DNA of 64,000 nucleotides from Algoriphagus algorifonticola (lineage in GTDB: Bacteria > Bacteroidota > Bacteroidia > Cytophagales > Cyclobacteriaceae): assembly GCF_007655305.1 (NCBI RefSeq), contig NZ_VLOG01000042.1, forward strand, positions 1 through 64,000, written 5' to 3'. The translations under genes were made by a program, and so were the position numbers. The notes below the pieces were generated by a model. It did not search any database, was not told the origin of the DNA, and was given only the letters and a program-made list of their open reading frames with translations. Each line of letters opens with the position of its first letter. Position 1 is the stretch's first letter. Shown piece after piece: positions 34,578 to 43,376 of this stretch.

Positions 34578-35570
34578 TTAAGAAAATTCATAATCAGCAT
34601 AAGCATGAGCGACCTGTTGGAGAATCTCGCAAACGTGCTCATAGGACTCTGCTGTTACCATTTCGGTTCTATATTGTTTGAAATTGGGCATTCCTCTAAA
34701 ATAATTGGTGTAATGCCTTCTCATTTCAAGTATTCCTAATTTTTCACCTTTCCATTCTACTGAAAAATCCAGATGTTTTTTTGCTATGGCAATTCTTTCA
34801 TCCAAATCTGGGGCTGGAAGCTTCTCTCCATTCTGAAGGTATTGTTTTATTTCGTTGAAAATCCAGGGATACCCTATAGAGGCTCTTCCTATCATCATCC
34901 CATCCACATTGTATTTTGCCTTGTATTCTGCAGCTTTCTCAGGAGAATCTATATCACCATTTCCAAAAACTGGAATGTGCAATCGGGGATTTTCCTTTAC
35001 CAAATTGAGATACGACCAGTCAGCTTCACCTTTATACATTTGCTGTCTGGTTCTTGCATGTATACTGATTGCCTGAATTCCTACGTCCTGTAGTCTTTCT
35101 GCAACTTCTACGATGCGAATGGTTTCGTGATTCCAGCCCAGTCTGGTTTTCACTGTAACTGGGATATTGACAGCTCTGACAATTTCAGCAGTCATGGATA
35201 CCATTTTGTCTATATCCAAAAGAATTCCTGCTCCTGCTCCTTTGCAGGCTACTTTGTGAACAGGGCAACCGTAATTAATATCCAAAATATCAGGCCCGGC
35301 TTCTTCGGCGATAGCAGCAGCTTCTCTCATGGATTCAATTTCATTCCCGAAAATCTGAATCCCTATCGGACGCTCATAATCGAAAATATCGAGTTTTTGG
35401 ACGCTTTTTGCGGCGTCTCGGATCAGACCCTCAGAACTGATAAACTCAGTATACATCAAGTCTGCGCCGTTTTGTTTGCACACAGCACGAAATGGAGGAT
35501 CACTCACATCTTCCATGGGTGCCAACAATAATGGGAATTCTCCCAACTCCAACTTTCCTATCTTTACCAC
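34578..35570 (-). CDS. dusB: tRNA-dihydrouridine synthase DusB
   Basis: An FMN- and NADPH-dependent enzyme (330 residues) that reduces uridines in tRNA to dihydrouridine. Signatures are LLAPMEDVSDPPFR at the start, DINYGCPVHKVACKGAGAG (catalytic Cys region about 97-112), ISIHARTRQQMYKG, and GNGDIDSPEKAAE followed by MIGRASIGYPWIF. These fit DusB. It is a single gene, divergent from the CPBP gene by 37 bp, with a strong terminator after the stop. Confidence 0.93.
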   Translation of the reverse strand: MVKIGKLELGEFPLLLAPMEDVSDPPFRAVCKQNGADLMYTEFISSEGLIRDAAKSVQKLDIFDYERPIGIQIFGNEIESMREAAAIAEEAGPDILDINYGCPVHKVACKGAGAGILLDIDKMVSMTAEIVRAVNIPVTVKTRLGWNHETIRIVEVAERLQDVGIQAISIHARTRQQMYKGEADWSYLNLVKENPRLHIPVFGNGDIDSPEKAAEYKAKYNVDGMMIGRASIGYPWIFNEIKQYLQNGEKLPAPDLDERIAIAKKHLDFSVEWKGEKLGILEMRRHYTNYFRGMPNFKQYRTEMVTAESYEHVCEILQQVAHAYADYEFS

Positions 35571-35579
35571 TGCTAATTC

Positions 35580-35587
35580 TAAATTTG
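35580..35587 (+). promoter_or_regulatory. Putative -7 element TAAATTTG
   Basis: An exact TAnnTTTG match 20 nt before the ATG of the CPBP gene, in the 37-bp divergent gap with dusB. Confidence 0.4.
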
Positions 35588-35607
35588 GCGTAAATTTACA
35601 CTCAAAT

Positions 35608-36561
35608 ATGGAGATATACGAAACTCAAGCAGAAATAGGTAAGCGCAAGAGCTGGCTTTTGTCCTTGGTAGTCATAGTTTTAGTAGGTTTTGGAGTCCTG
35701 ATTTTACTCCAATCTCTTGCCCTCGCCCTTGCAGTTCCCCTTTTTGATTTATCAATTCCTCAGATCATGTCCCTGATGTCAGGGGATAGCAGTATCCCCA
35801 ATGGTCGCATGGCCATGTTATTTATTCAGGGTATTGGCTCAGGAATAGGCTTTTGGTTTGCTGCTTGGATGATAATTAAATGGATTGATAAAGCAGAGTT
35901 AAACTGGGACTTGCAGATTTCAAGGTTTGGTCTCAAGAAATTCTGGGTCATGGTAGCAATTACCCTTGGGGCTATGTTTTTCAATGGACTTTTGGTGTAT
36001 TGGAATTCTCAATTGGTTTTGCCTGAATCCCTTTCGGAATTGGAAAGCTGGATGAAGGCCATGGAGGACCAATTGATGCAGTTAACGCAGTTTTTAACTG
36101 ATTTTCAATCTATTCCAGAGCTCTTGACCGGCTTATTAGTGATAGGAGTGCTCGCAGGAATAGGTGAGGAGATGTTTTTCAGGGGTGTATTGCAGCCTAA
36201 GTTACACTTATATACAGGCTCAGTTCACTGGGGCATCTGGCTCACTGCCATCATTTTCTCAGCTATTCATATTCAGTTTTATGGCTTTGTACCTAGGGTA
36301 TTTTTGGGAGCTATCTTTGGATATTTATATGTGTATTCCGGTAGTTTGGTGTATCCGATTATTGCTCATATTCTCAATAATTCCTTGACCGTATTGTTAG
36401 TTTATGCCTCAAACCAAGGATTGGTAGATTTTGATTTGGAGTCCACAGATAATGTCTCATATCCCCTAGCTTTGGGTGGATTATTGGTACTTTTAGCAGG
36501 AATCCATTACTTTAAGAAATATAAGCCCCAAACAAATGGAGAACTGGATCAAGGTGTTTGA
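35608..36561 (+). CDS. CPBP-family intramembrane glutamic endopeptidase
   Basis: A 317-residue polytopic membrane protein. The CPBP (Abi) motifs are present: EEMFFRGVLQPKL with the catalytic double Glu and Arg near residue 190, then a conserved His in FSAIHIQFYGFVPR, and HILNNSLTVLL. Such proteins are Rce1-like proteases; the bacterial substrates are mostly unknown. The frame is open upstream to 35476, which would run into dusB on the other strand; the ATG at 35608 follows the promoter element. The 3' end overlaps the DUF2007 gene by 26 bp. Confidence 0.87.
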   Translation: MEIYETQAEIGKRKSWLLSLVVIVLVGFGVLILLQSLALALAVPLFDLSIPQIMSLMSGDSSIPNGRMAMLFIQGIGSGIGFWFAAWMIIKWIDKAELNWDLQISRFGLKKFWVMVAITLGAMFFNGLLVYWNSQLVLPESLSELESWMKAMEDQLMQLTQFLTDFQSIPELLTGLLVIGVLAGIGEEMFFRGVLQPKLHLYTGSVHWGIWLTAIIFSAIHIQFYGFVPRVFLGAIFGYLYVYSGSLVYPIIAHILNNSLTVLLVYASNQGLVDFDLESTDNVSYPLALGGLLVLLAGIHYFKKYKPQTNGELDQGV

Positions 36562-36742
36562 AAGTCCACAGCAGATCAGAGCTGAAATAGTCAAAGGAGT
36601 TTTGGAAGAAAACGATATTCCTGCTGTAGTGCTTAGTAAAAAAGAAACAGCTTATCAGTTCCTGGGTGTTTATGAAGTTCATGTCAATCGGGAAAATCTC
36701 ATCAAAGCCACCAATTTTATTCAAAATGAGATCTCGTTTTAA
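36536..36742 (+). CDS. DUF2007 small protein
   Basis: A 68-residue soluble protein matching the DUF2007 pattern (putative signal-transducing domain): KVFESPQQIRAEIVKGVLEENDIPAVVL followed by VYEVHVNRENLIKATNFI. The ferredoxin-like fold resembles small regulatory domains, but no function is established. Its start lies within the end of the CPBP gene and its end overlaps the start of cdsA by 17 bp, so all three are in one tightly overlapping operon. Confidence 0.82.
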   Translation: MENWIKVFESPQQIRAEIVKGVLEENDIPAVVLSKKETAYQFLGVYEVHVNRENLIKATNFIQNEISF

Positions 36743-37565
36743 TATTAATAATTATAGCAATTTAGGCCAAAGGGCAATTACAGCTTTGGTTGGGGCGGTG
36801 GTAGTCATTTCTTCTATCATTTATTCTGACTGGACTTATTTTCTGATTTTTGCTGCCATATTGGGATTTGCTCAAATGGAATTTTATAAGCTTTGTGGAC
36901 TTGACGGGATGTTGCCTCTGAAGAGCTTTGGGACTTTCCTTGGGCTCATGATTTTTACGCTTACTTTTATGATTGAAAAGGAGCGTTTGCCTCAGGAATA
37001 CCTCTATCTGATATTTCCGATCATTTCCTTGACCTTTTTTATCAAGCTCTACAAGAAAACTGATAAAAAACCTTTTACCGGGGTTGCATTCACCTATCTG
37101 GGGATTTTCTATGTGGCTGTTCCCTTTTCATTATTAAATCTCGCTGTCTTCTCGGTAGATCAGGTTTATCATTTTGAAATTATTCTAGGTAGCTTACTGA
37201 TTCTTTGGGCTTCGGACACCGGAGCCTATTTCGCAGGAACCAAGTTTGGTAAAACAAAGTTATTTGAGAGGGTTTCACCTAAAAAATCCTGGGAAGGATT
37301 TTTGGGCGGAGCTTTTTCAGCCATAGCAGTCGCCTTTTTGGTGGCACGATATTTTCACTCTATCCAAGATTGGAAATGGTTGGTGATCTCCGGGATCATC
37401 ATCATCGCGGGTACGTATGGAGACTTGATAGAGTCTCTTTTCAAAAGATCCATTGAGATAAAAGATTCAGGAAAAGGATTACCGGGACATGGGGGATTTA
37501 TGGACAGATTTGACGGATTGTTATTATCCGCCCCTTTTATAACCGCTTTTTTGAAAATCTTCTAA
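36726..37565 (+). CDS. cdsA: Phosphatidate cytidylyltransferase CdsA
   Basis: A 279-residue membrane enzyme making CDP-diacylglycerol from phosphatidate and CTP. About seven membrane segments are visible. The signature SDTGAYFAGTKFGKTKLFERVSPKKSWEG is near 163-190. The late GDLIESLFKRSIEIKDSGKGLPGHGGFMDRFDG is the conserved CDP-DAG synthase motif with the metal-binding Asp residues. The ATG at 36726 lies within the end of the DUF2007 gene. The phosphatidylserine decarboxylase gene lies 1.4 kb downstream. Confidence 0.94.
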   Translation: MRSRFNINNYSNLGQRAITALVGAVVVISSIIYSDWTYFLIFAAILGFAQMEFYKLCGLDGMLPLKSFGTFLGLMIFTLTFMIEKERLPQEYLYLIFPIISLTFFIKLYKKTDKKPFTGVAFTYLGIFYVAVPFSLLNLAVFSVDQVYHFEIILGSLLILWASDTGAYFAGTKFGKTKLFERVSPKKSWEGFLGGAFSAIAVAFLVARYFHSIQDWKWLVISGIIIIAGTYGDLIESLFKRSIEIKDSGKGLPGHGGFMDRFDGLLLSAPFITAFLKIF

Positions 37566-37634
37566 TTCTGGCTTAGGGAATCTGAAAAACTACTTAATAT
37601 TGTATCGCATTTCACTACTCAAATAAAACCCAAT

Positions 37635-38912
37635 ATGGCTTACATTGAACCGGCTCCGATTAAGGATAAAGAGAATCCTTTGGAGTCAATGATGGAACGA
37701 TTCAACATTGCAGCTGAAAAGCTGGGACTTTCTGATGAGGTTTACAATGTGTTGAAAAATCCGGCCCGTCAAGTAATTGTTTCCTTACCCATCACCATGG
37801 ATAATGGAAAAATTCAAGTTTTCGAAGGAATCCGTGTGGTCCATTCCAATATTCTTGGACCAGCAAAAGGTGGGATTCGATTTGCACCTGATGTACATAT
37901 AGATGAAGTAAGAGCACTGGCTGCTTGGATGACTTGGAAGTGTGCGGTTGTGGATATTCCATACGGTGGAGGTAAAGGAGGAGTTAGATGTAACCCTCGT
38001 GAAATGTCCAAAGGAGAAATCGAAAGATTGATGAGAGCCTATACCATGGCTATGATTGATGTTTTCGGACCTGATAAGGATATTCCTGCTCCAGATATGG
38101 GTACAGGACCAAGAGAAATGGCTTGGTTGATGGATGAATACTCCAAAGCTCATGGAATGACTGTGAACTCAGTAGTTACCGGCAAACCCTTGGTACTTGG
38201 AGGATCCTTAGGAAGAACTGAAGCCACAGGACGTGGAGTTATGGTGACAGCTTTGGCAGCAATGCAAAAACTGAAAATCAATCCTTTCCAAGCTACATGC
38301 GCTGTTCAGGGATTTGGTAACGTAGGTTCTTGGGCTGCCCAGCTTTTGGAGGAAAGAGGCTTGAAGATCGTTGCGATCTCTGATCATACAGGAGCTTTTT
38401 ATAATGATAAAGGCATCAATATTCAGGAAGCAATTCAATTCAGGGATTCAAATGGTGGCCATTTGGAAGGCTTTACCGGCGGAGACAGAATGGATGATCC
38501 AATGGATTTATTGACTTTGGAAGTAGATGTATTGGTTCCTGCTGCCGTGGAAGACGTGATCACTGCCAAAAACGTTGATAATATTAAAGCAAAGCTGATT
38601 GTGGAAGGTGCTAATGGACCAACATCCGCGAAGGCTGATGCCATTATCAATGAAAAAGGAATTATGGCTGTTCCGGATATCCTGGCAAATGCCGGCGGAG
38701 TTACTGTTTCTTATTTCGAATGGGTACAAAACCGGTTAGGATATAAATGGACTGCAGATCGTGTTAATAGACGTTCTGACCGTATCATGAAAGATGCATT
38801 TGAGCATGTATATGAGGCTTCTAAGAAGTATGATGTGCCAATGAGAATTGCCGCTTACATTGTGGCAATTGATAAAGTTGCGAAAACTTATACTTATCGT
38901 GGTGGCTTCTAA
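37635..38912 (+). CDS. gdhA: Glu/Leu/Phe/Val dehydrogenase (glutamate dehydrogenase)
   Basis: A 425-residue enzyme interconverting glutamate with 2-oxoglutarate and ammonia. PAKGGIRF (77-83), Lys102 and the GGGKGG motif with Lys114 form the substrate and catalytic site. GFGNVGSWAA near residue 225 is the nucleotide-binding loop. The length and the GRGV...PFQATCAVQGFGNVG region fit the short hexameric NAD-type GDH. The coenzyme preference cannot be fixed by eye. Monocistronic; a hairpin follows the stop. Confidence 0.92.
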   Translation: MAYIEPAPIKDKENPLESMMERFNIAAEKLGLSDEVYNVLKNPARQVIVSLPITMDNGKIQVFEGIRVVHSNILGPAKGGIRFAPDVHIDEVRALAAWMTWKCAVVDIPYGGGKGGVRCNPREMSKGEIERLMRAYTMAMIDVFGPDKDIPAPDMGTGPREMAWLMDEYSKAHGMTVNSVVTGKPLVLGGSLGRTEATGRGVMVTALAAMQKLKINPFQATCAVQGFGNVGSWAAQLLEERGLKIVAISDHTGAFYNDKGINIQEAIQFRDSNGGHLEGFTGGDRMDDPMDLLTLEVDVLVPAAVEDVITAKNVDNIKAKLIVEGANGPTSAKADAIINEKGIMAVPDILANAGGVTVSYFEWVQNRLGYKWTADRVNRRSDRIMKDAFEHVYEASKKYDVPMRIAAYIVAIDKVAKTYTYRGGF

Positions 38913-38936
38913 AAAGCAACAATTGTAAGAATCACT

Positions 38937-38944
38937 TATCTTTG
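38937..38944 (+). promoter_or_regulatory. Putative -7 element TATCTTTG
   Basis: An exact TAnnTTTG match 40 nt before the ATG of the PS decarboxylase gene. Its last base begins the hairpin at 38944. Confidence 0.4.
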
Positions 38945-38969
38945 AGGCGTGGAAGCAATTTCACGCCTC
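38944..38969 (+). terminator. 8-bp stem-loop between gdhA and psd
   Basis: GAGGCGTG and CACGCCTC form a perfect 8-bp stem with a 10-nt loop, followed by a T-rich but interrupted run. It begins 31 nt after the gdhA stop. It could end gdhA transcripts or, if the overlapping promoter is real, form the 5' end of the psd mRNA. Confidence 0.5.
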
Positions 38970-38983
38970 TTATCATTTATATT

Positions 38984-39646
38984 ATGACCATACACAGAGA
39001 AGGACGAGTTTTATTATTTTGGATGTTAATCATTTTAGTAGCAGCCAATTATTTATTGTATTACTTCTATCCAGATGCGCGATTTTGGCTCAATGTCAGC
39101 ATGTTGGGCAGTATTGTGATTTATATACTGGTATTGCAATTTTTCAGAAACCCAATTTTTCAGATTCCAAAGGAAGAAGGAGTGATTTTGGCTCCGGCTG
39201 ATGGCAAGGTGGTCGTTATAGAAGAAGCCTTTGAAGATGAGTACCTCAAAGAAAAAAGAAAGCAGATATCCATATTCATGTCACCTGTCAATGTGCATGT
39301 CAATAGATCTCCAATTCGTGGGGTAGTTGAGTTTTTTAAATATCATCCAGGAAAATACCTGGTAGCCTGGCATCCTAAATCCAGTACGGAAAATGAAAGA
39401 ACCACCATGGTTTTGAAGCTGGATGACGGAATGAAAATTTTGGTGAGGCAAATAGCCGGTGCAGTGGCTAGAAGAATCAAATGGTATGTGAAAGAAGGTT
39501 CCCAGTTGGATCAGGGTGCAGAATTCGGGTTTATCAAATTTGGATCAAGAGTAGACGTATTTGTTCCCTTGGATGCAGAGATTCTGGTTTCCATAGATCA
39601 AGTGACGAAAGGTGGTAGAACACCATTAGCCAGATTGAAAAAATAA
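38984..39646 (+). CDS. psd: Phosphatidylserine decarboxylase family protein (short, PSD-A type)
   Basis: A 220-residue self-processing enzyme that makes phosphatidylethanolamine from phosphatidylserine. Two membrane segments lie near the N-terminus (about 8-26 and 33-52). The core has ILAPADGKVVVIEE, SPVNVHVNRSPI and the C-terminal GFIKFGSRVDVFVP. Autocleavage at the Gly-Ser bond would generate the pyruvoyl group. The length fits the short class common in Bacteroidota. The ATG at 38984 is chosen over a TTG at 38942 that falls inside the promoter and hairpin. Confidence 0.92.
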   Translation: MTIHREGRVLLFWMLIILVAANYLLYYFYPDARFWLNVSMLGSIVIYILVLQFFRNPIFQIPKEEGVILAPADGKVVVIEEAFEDEYLKEKRKQISIFMSPVNVHVNRSPIRGVVEFFKYHPGKYLVAWHPKSSTENERTTMVLKLDDGMKILVRQIAGAVARRIKWYVKEGSQLDQGAEFGFIKFGSRVDVFVPLDAEILVSIDQVTKGGRTPLARLKK

Positions 39647-39712
39647 TTAGTTTTTGATGTATCAAAAATTCGAGGTTTTTCGTAGAGTTTATATCAACTA
39701 ATTTTATTCTCT

Positions 39713-40225
39713 ATGAAAATCCTTTTTTATGTATTGATTTGTTTCGTAGCAGCCGGATTTTTTGGCTGTCAGGATTCGGATGGGCCGAGAAATCCACTTT
39801 TAGGAACTTGGGAGAACCGTTCATATGTAGATTCTCTGGATGTTTGGTTTGTCCATTCCCTTACAATTAAAAATGATAGCTTGATGGAGGTGAAGAATTT
39901 CGCCAGAAAATCAGAGACTGGACCAATCATTGGCTATCATTCAATTGCTGATTCATGGTATAATTATCAAGAAAATCGATTCACCTATTATTATTCAGAA
40001 GGTTTATTTTATTTTAATGGGAATAAGGACACTTATGTGGCTAGTCGTTACGGCCCCAAAGAATCTCTCAAACCCGGAATTTTAGATTTTTTCAGGATTC
40101 CAGAAGGGGAATTGATCTTTTCAGCGGATGGTCAGAGCTTTGAATTTCAAGAAGATTGTTGGTCGATAAATGCCGATGAAGAATGTGTCGAATTTTCGCC
40201 CATGACTTATATCCTCGTCAATTAA
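39713..40225 (+). CDS. Lipoprotein of unknown function
   Basis: A 170-residue lipoprotein with the lipobox FFGC (Cys near residue 19). The mature part reads like a small beta-barrel of the lipocalin or DUF type (PLLGTWENRSYVDSL, then short alternating strands), but I cannot name a family. Its stop overlaps the stop of the convergent gene on the minus strand by 4 bp. Confidence 0.65.
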   Translation: MKILFYVLICFVAAGFFGCQDSDGPRNPLLGTWENRSYVDSLDVWFVHSLTIKNDSLMEVKNFARKSETGPIIGYHSIADSWYNYQENRFTYYYSEGLFYFNGNKDTYVASRYGPKESLKPGILDFFRIPEGELIFSADGQSFEFQEDCWSINADEECVEFSPMTYILVN

Positions 40226-40689
40226 CTCCTCTTCTTGATTTTATAAATCCAGAAGCCTAAGCCTAAAGTAAAAAGGAAAAAAATCACAGTAGTCCACTCG
40301 AAGGTCCTTCTATCAGAAAGCCTTTCCTGGGCTACTTTTTCTTTTTCAGCTAAAGCCCTTTTCAAAGCTTGAACATCTTGTTCCAAACTCATGGTAATAG
40401 CCTTGTAATCCTCTTTTTCCTGACCAATTACTGCGGTTTCTATGGATCCACTCAGCTTGAGTTCTTCAATAATCTGATTGTCTTTCGATATAATACGCTC
40501 CAGCCATTCATTAGTCTCAGTCATGTCTTTTTTGGTTCTATTCCCAAAAATTCCTGACTTCTTATTTTCTGAAGATTGCCATTGGCGAAAGAGACTTTCT
40601 CTCTCTTCCACAAGCCTTTGAAGTCTAGCACTTTCCGAAGCATCAACTTGGAAAAGGCTTAATAAAATCGAAAAAAGTATTGCTAACAT
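40222..40689 (-). CDS. Exported coiled-coil protein with C-terminal membrane anchor, unknown function
   Basis: A 155-residue protein with a signal-like N-terminus (MLAILFSILLSLFQVDAS), a highly charged helical middle with two coiled-coil stretches (about 20-60 and 70-115), and a C-terminal membrane helix (about 130-148) ending in a KIKKRS basic tail. The topology would place the helices outside the inner membrane with a short cytoplasmic tail. No family is recognised. Confidence 0.6.
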   Translation of the reverse strand: MLAILFSILLSLFQVDASESARLQRLVEERESLFRQWQSSENKKSGIFGNRTKKDMTETNEWLERIISKDNQIIEELKLSGSIETAVIGQEKEDYKAITMSLEQDVQALKRALAEKEKVAQERLSDRRTFEWTTVIFFLFTLGLGFWIYKIKKRS

Positions 40690-40764
40690 AGTGATTTAGT
40701 TTTTTTGAAAAGTATCAAATGGAAGGCCAAAGTTATTCGTTTTCTTTCTTTGCCCTTTGACATT

Positions 40765-41463
40765 TCAGCTTTCTGAATTTTCACTTTTCCAGGCTCTTGT
40801 CATTTCTTTCTTCCCTGGAGGTCCAGGAGGGTTTTGAACATCTAGTCCCAGTTCTTTGAGATCTCTCTTAAATTGACCTTTTGCACAGTAAGTAGTCAAC
40901 ACAGCGCCTGGACGCATGGACTTTTCAACTTTTTCCAATAAATCCTTAGCCCATAATTCAGGTTGTTTGCTTGGGGCAAAAGCATCAAAGAATACCACGT
41001 CAGAAGGGTATAATTGGGCATCTTCCAGCTTAACCTGATCTTTTTTGAAATTGAAATATTCCGAAACAGGACCTCCCTCATTCCAGGGTAACTGATGTAG
41101 TGCCTCGAAATACTTATGATAATGCCAGATGGCATCGTTTTGATCTATATAATTCAGTTGACTGTAGATGTTTTTTTCCAGCGGGAAAGGTTCAATGGTA
41201 TGGTATAGAACCGGAATTTGATTTTGTTCTGCCCACACTAAAGTCAACCAGGCATTCAGGCCTGTTCCGAAACCCACTTCAAAAATCCGTATGGGATATT
41301 TTCTGGGGTTTCTTGCCAGCCAAGAATCCAAGCCATATATCAAAAACACATGAAGAGACTCTCGATAAGCTCCATGAAAGCTATGATAGGTTTCTTTGAG
41401 GTCCTCATGATACAGAGAATGGGAACCATCTTCTGTGGTGATGATTTTCACTTTAGCACTCAT
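40765..41463 (-). CDS. mnmD: tRNA (5-methylaminomethyl-2-thiouridylate) methyltransferase MnmD
   Basis: A stand-alone 232-residue SAM methyltransferase corresponding to the MnmC2 half of E. coli MnmC, finishing the mnm5s2U34 wobble modification. DGSHSLYHEDLKETYHSFHGAYRES is the family N-terminus. FEVGFGTGLNAWL near residue 62 binds SAM, and DVVFFDAFAPSKQPELW near 150 is the MnmD signature. There is no fused FAD domain. It is the last gene of an operon with M16 peptidase and ispF; its start overlaps the ispF stop (ATGA). Confidence 0.9.
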   Translation of the reverse strand: MSAKVKIITTEDGSHSLYHEDLKETYHSFHGAYRESLHVFLIYGLDSWLARNPRKYPIRIFEVGFGTGLNAWLTLVWAEQNQIPVLYHTIEPFPLEKNIYSQLNYIDQNDAIWHYHKYFEALHQLPWNEGGPVSEYFNFKKDQVKLEDAQLYPSDVVFFDAFAPSKQPELWAKDLLEKVEKSMRPGAVLTTYCAKGQFKRDLKELGLDVQNPPGPPGKKEMTRAWKSENSES

Positions 41464-41942
41464 ACTTTATAAATTAAAGCCACACAATAAGCCGAAACCC
41501 CTTCTTCTCTTCCTACAAAACCCAGCCACTCTGTGGTAGTAGCTTTCACAGAAATGGAGGACTCTGGTAAGCTCATCACCTCTGCTAAGCATGTTTTCAT
41601 TGCAGGGATATGAGGGTTTACTTTAGGAACTTGTAGACAAACTGTGGTATCAATATTTCCAACTTCATAACCTTCATCCCTGATGAATTTCATGACGTCT
41701 CTCAATAATATTTTGGAATCAATTCCCTTGTATTTGGGATCCTTATCCGAAAAGTGGTAGCCAATATCCCGCATATTTGCAGCACCCAACAAAGCATCAC
41801 AAATCACGTGAATCAGCACATCTGCATCAGAGTGTCCTACGGCTCCTTTGACATGTTCCAGTTTTATTCCGCCCAGCCAAAAATCATATCCTTCTTTCAG
41901 CTGATGTACGTCGTATCCAAACCCTATCCGAAATCCATTCAT
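41460..41942 (-). CDS. ispF: 2-C-methyl-D-erythritol 2,4-cyclodiphosphate synthase IspF
   Basis: A 160-residue MEP-pathway enzyme that cyclises CDP-ME-2-phosphate. It shows GFGYDVHQL (metal-binding Asp11/His13), HSDADVLIHVICDALLGA (third ligand His), GYHFSDKDPKYKG and the C-terminal KATTTEWLGFVGR. This implies isoprenoids are made by the MEP route. It overlaps the M16 gene upstream and the mnmD gene downstream by 4 nt each. Confidence 0.96.
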   Translation of the reverse strand: MNGFRIGFGYDVHQLKEGYDFWLGGIKLEHVKGAVGHSDADVLIHVICDALLGAANMRDIGYHFSDKDPKYKGIDSKILLRDVMKFIRDEGYEVGNIDTTVCLQVPKVNPHIPAMKTCLAEVMSLPESSISVKATTTEWLGFVGREEGVSAYCVALIYKV

Positions 41943-43180
41943 ACTTGATTGCTTTGATAATATAAAGTGGACGATTGGGTTTCGTCCAAAAGTTTATTTG
42001 CCCAATTTTTTATTTGTGAAGATTCTATGGAGGACTTTTTCTCATATTCTTTCCAATAGAGGTCGGGATGCCCCAGATTTGCGTAAAAAGCCAGGTTCAT
42101 TACTCTATTAGTAAGCTGGATTGACTCATATGTTTTCATCGCTCTCCCTTGATTTTTGATTTTTTCCAGGGACTCATCTAAAATCTCTTTAGAGAGGAAA
42201 TCTGCTAATACCTCGTCTAAGGCTTTTTCAGCTTCATGAGCTTTAACTCCTTTCTCCATTTTTCCTGAAAAAATCAGTAACCCCGGATCATTGGATCCCA
42301 TAATATAGGCACCGGCAGAAGCGAAGTATTTTCCGTTTTTTACCAGCCTTTGCTCCAAAATAGAGGACTTTCCAAAGCCCAAAAGATCGCTAATCAAATC
42401 AGCCTCTAAGAAGCCATCTTCCCCTTTTGCTGGCATTTTGAAAGTCTTATAAAGCGCATCTGTAGGCACAGGGTAATGCACTGCTCTTTGACGTTTTTCT
42501 TTTTGCTCATTTTCCATCGGGATTAAATGAGGCGCAAGTGTGGCTTTTGGAATAGGTCCAAACCACTTCTCCGCTAAGGCCAAAACCTCTTTAGCTTTTA
42601 CAGCACCTCCTACAACAAGAATGGCGTTGTTCGGGGCATAATTTTTCTTGTAAAACTCCCATACATCCTCTTTGGTATACCCCTCAATATCTTCGGGACT
42701 TTTTCCAATAGTGGGCCATCGGTAAGGGTGTACCTCATAAGCTAATTCTCTCAAATGATGCCATACATCCCCATAAGGCTGGTTAAGATAGCGCTGCTTA
42801 TACTCCTCTAAGACCACTTTTCGCTGAGTTTCTATGGTTTTATCATTGAGAGTCAACTGAAGCATTCTGTCTGACTCCAACCAAAAGGCTGTTTCTAGAT
42901 TGGAGGCCGGCAAAGTCATATAATAGTTGGTGATATCAGGGCTTGTAAAAGCATTACAATTACCGCCTACACGTTCTAGTTCTCTATCAAATACCTTGAT
43001 ATTGGCAGAGCTCCCAAACATCAGGTGTTCAAAGAAATGAGCCAATCCGGTTTTTCCGGGGCTTTCATTTTTGGAGCCTACTTTATATAATAAATTGAAG
43101 ACAGCCATTTTGCTGCTTTGGTCTTCGTGGACAATTAGCTCAAGCCCATTGTCAAGAAAAAAACGTTCGTATTGAAGCAT
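41939..43180 (-). CDS. M16-family zinc peptidase
   Basis: A 413-residue insulinase-like peptidase. The inverted zinc motif HFFEH is at 48-52, with the third ligand expected at the Glu in VVLEEYKQRY about 75 residues later. The second half contains the usual RVMNLAFYANLGHP part of the non-catalytic M16 lobe. It has no visible signal peptide, so it is probably cytoplasmic; this is the PqqL/processing-peptidase-like form. It is the first gene of the operon with ispF and mnmD. A TAnnTTTG element lies 8 nt before the ATG. Confidence 0.9.
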   Translation of the reverse strand: MLQYERFFLDNGLELIVHEDQSSKMAVFNLLYKVGSKNESPGKTGLAHFFEHLMFGSSANIKVFDRELERVGGNCNAFTSPDITNYYMTLPASNLETAFWLESDRMLQLTLNDKTIETQRKVVLEEYKQRYLNQPYGDVWHHLRELAYEVHPYRWPTIGKSPEDIEGYTKEDVWEFYKKNYAPNNAILVVGGAVKAKEVLALAEKWFGPIPKATLAPHLIPMENEQKEKRQRAVHYPVPTDALYKTFKMPAKGEDGFLEADLISDLLGFGKSSILEQRLVKNGKYFASAGAYIMGSNDPGLLIFSGKMEKGVKAHEAEKALDEVLADFLSKEILDESLEKIKNQGRAMKTYESIQLTNRVMNLAFYANLGHPDLYWKEYEKKSSIESSQIKNWANKLLDETQSSTLYYQSNQV

Positions 43181-43187
43181 AAGGTCG

Positions 43188-43195
43188 CAAAGCTA
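43188..43195 (-). promoter_or_regulatory. Putative -7 element TAGCTTTG of the M16-ispF-mnmD operon
   Basis: An exact TAnnTTTG match on the minus strand ending 7 nt before the ATG at 43180, implying a leader of only a few nucleotides. Confidence 0.45.
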
Positions 43196-43376
43196 AGCTT
43201 TTTGATGGAGACATATATTTTAGTGAAAAGTCAAATCTGGAGAATTTGTTCCTTTTGTTAGGGATATTTGATAGAAACTATCTTCCATTGATGTAAGAAA
43301 GCGTGATTTTTAATAAAAAAACCGAACTTTGGCTAATAGCCATCAGTTTGCCTAGACGAAATTACCAATCACCCTC

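Noticed and set aside
35476..35607. Upstream extension of the CPBP gene
   Set aside because: It would run antisense into the start of dusB and across the promoter element; the ATG at 35608 gives the normal protein.
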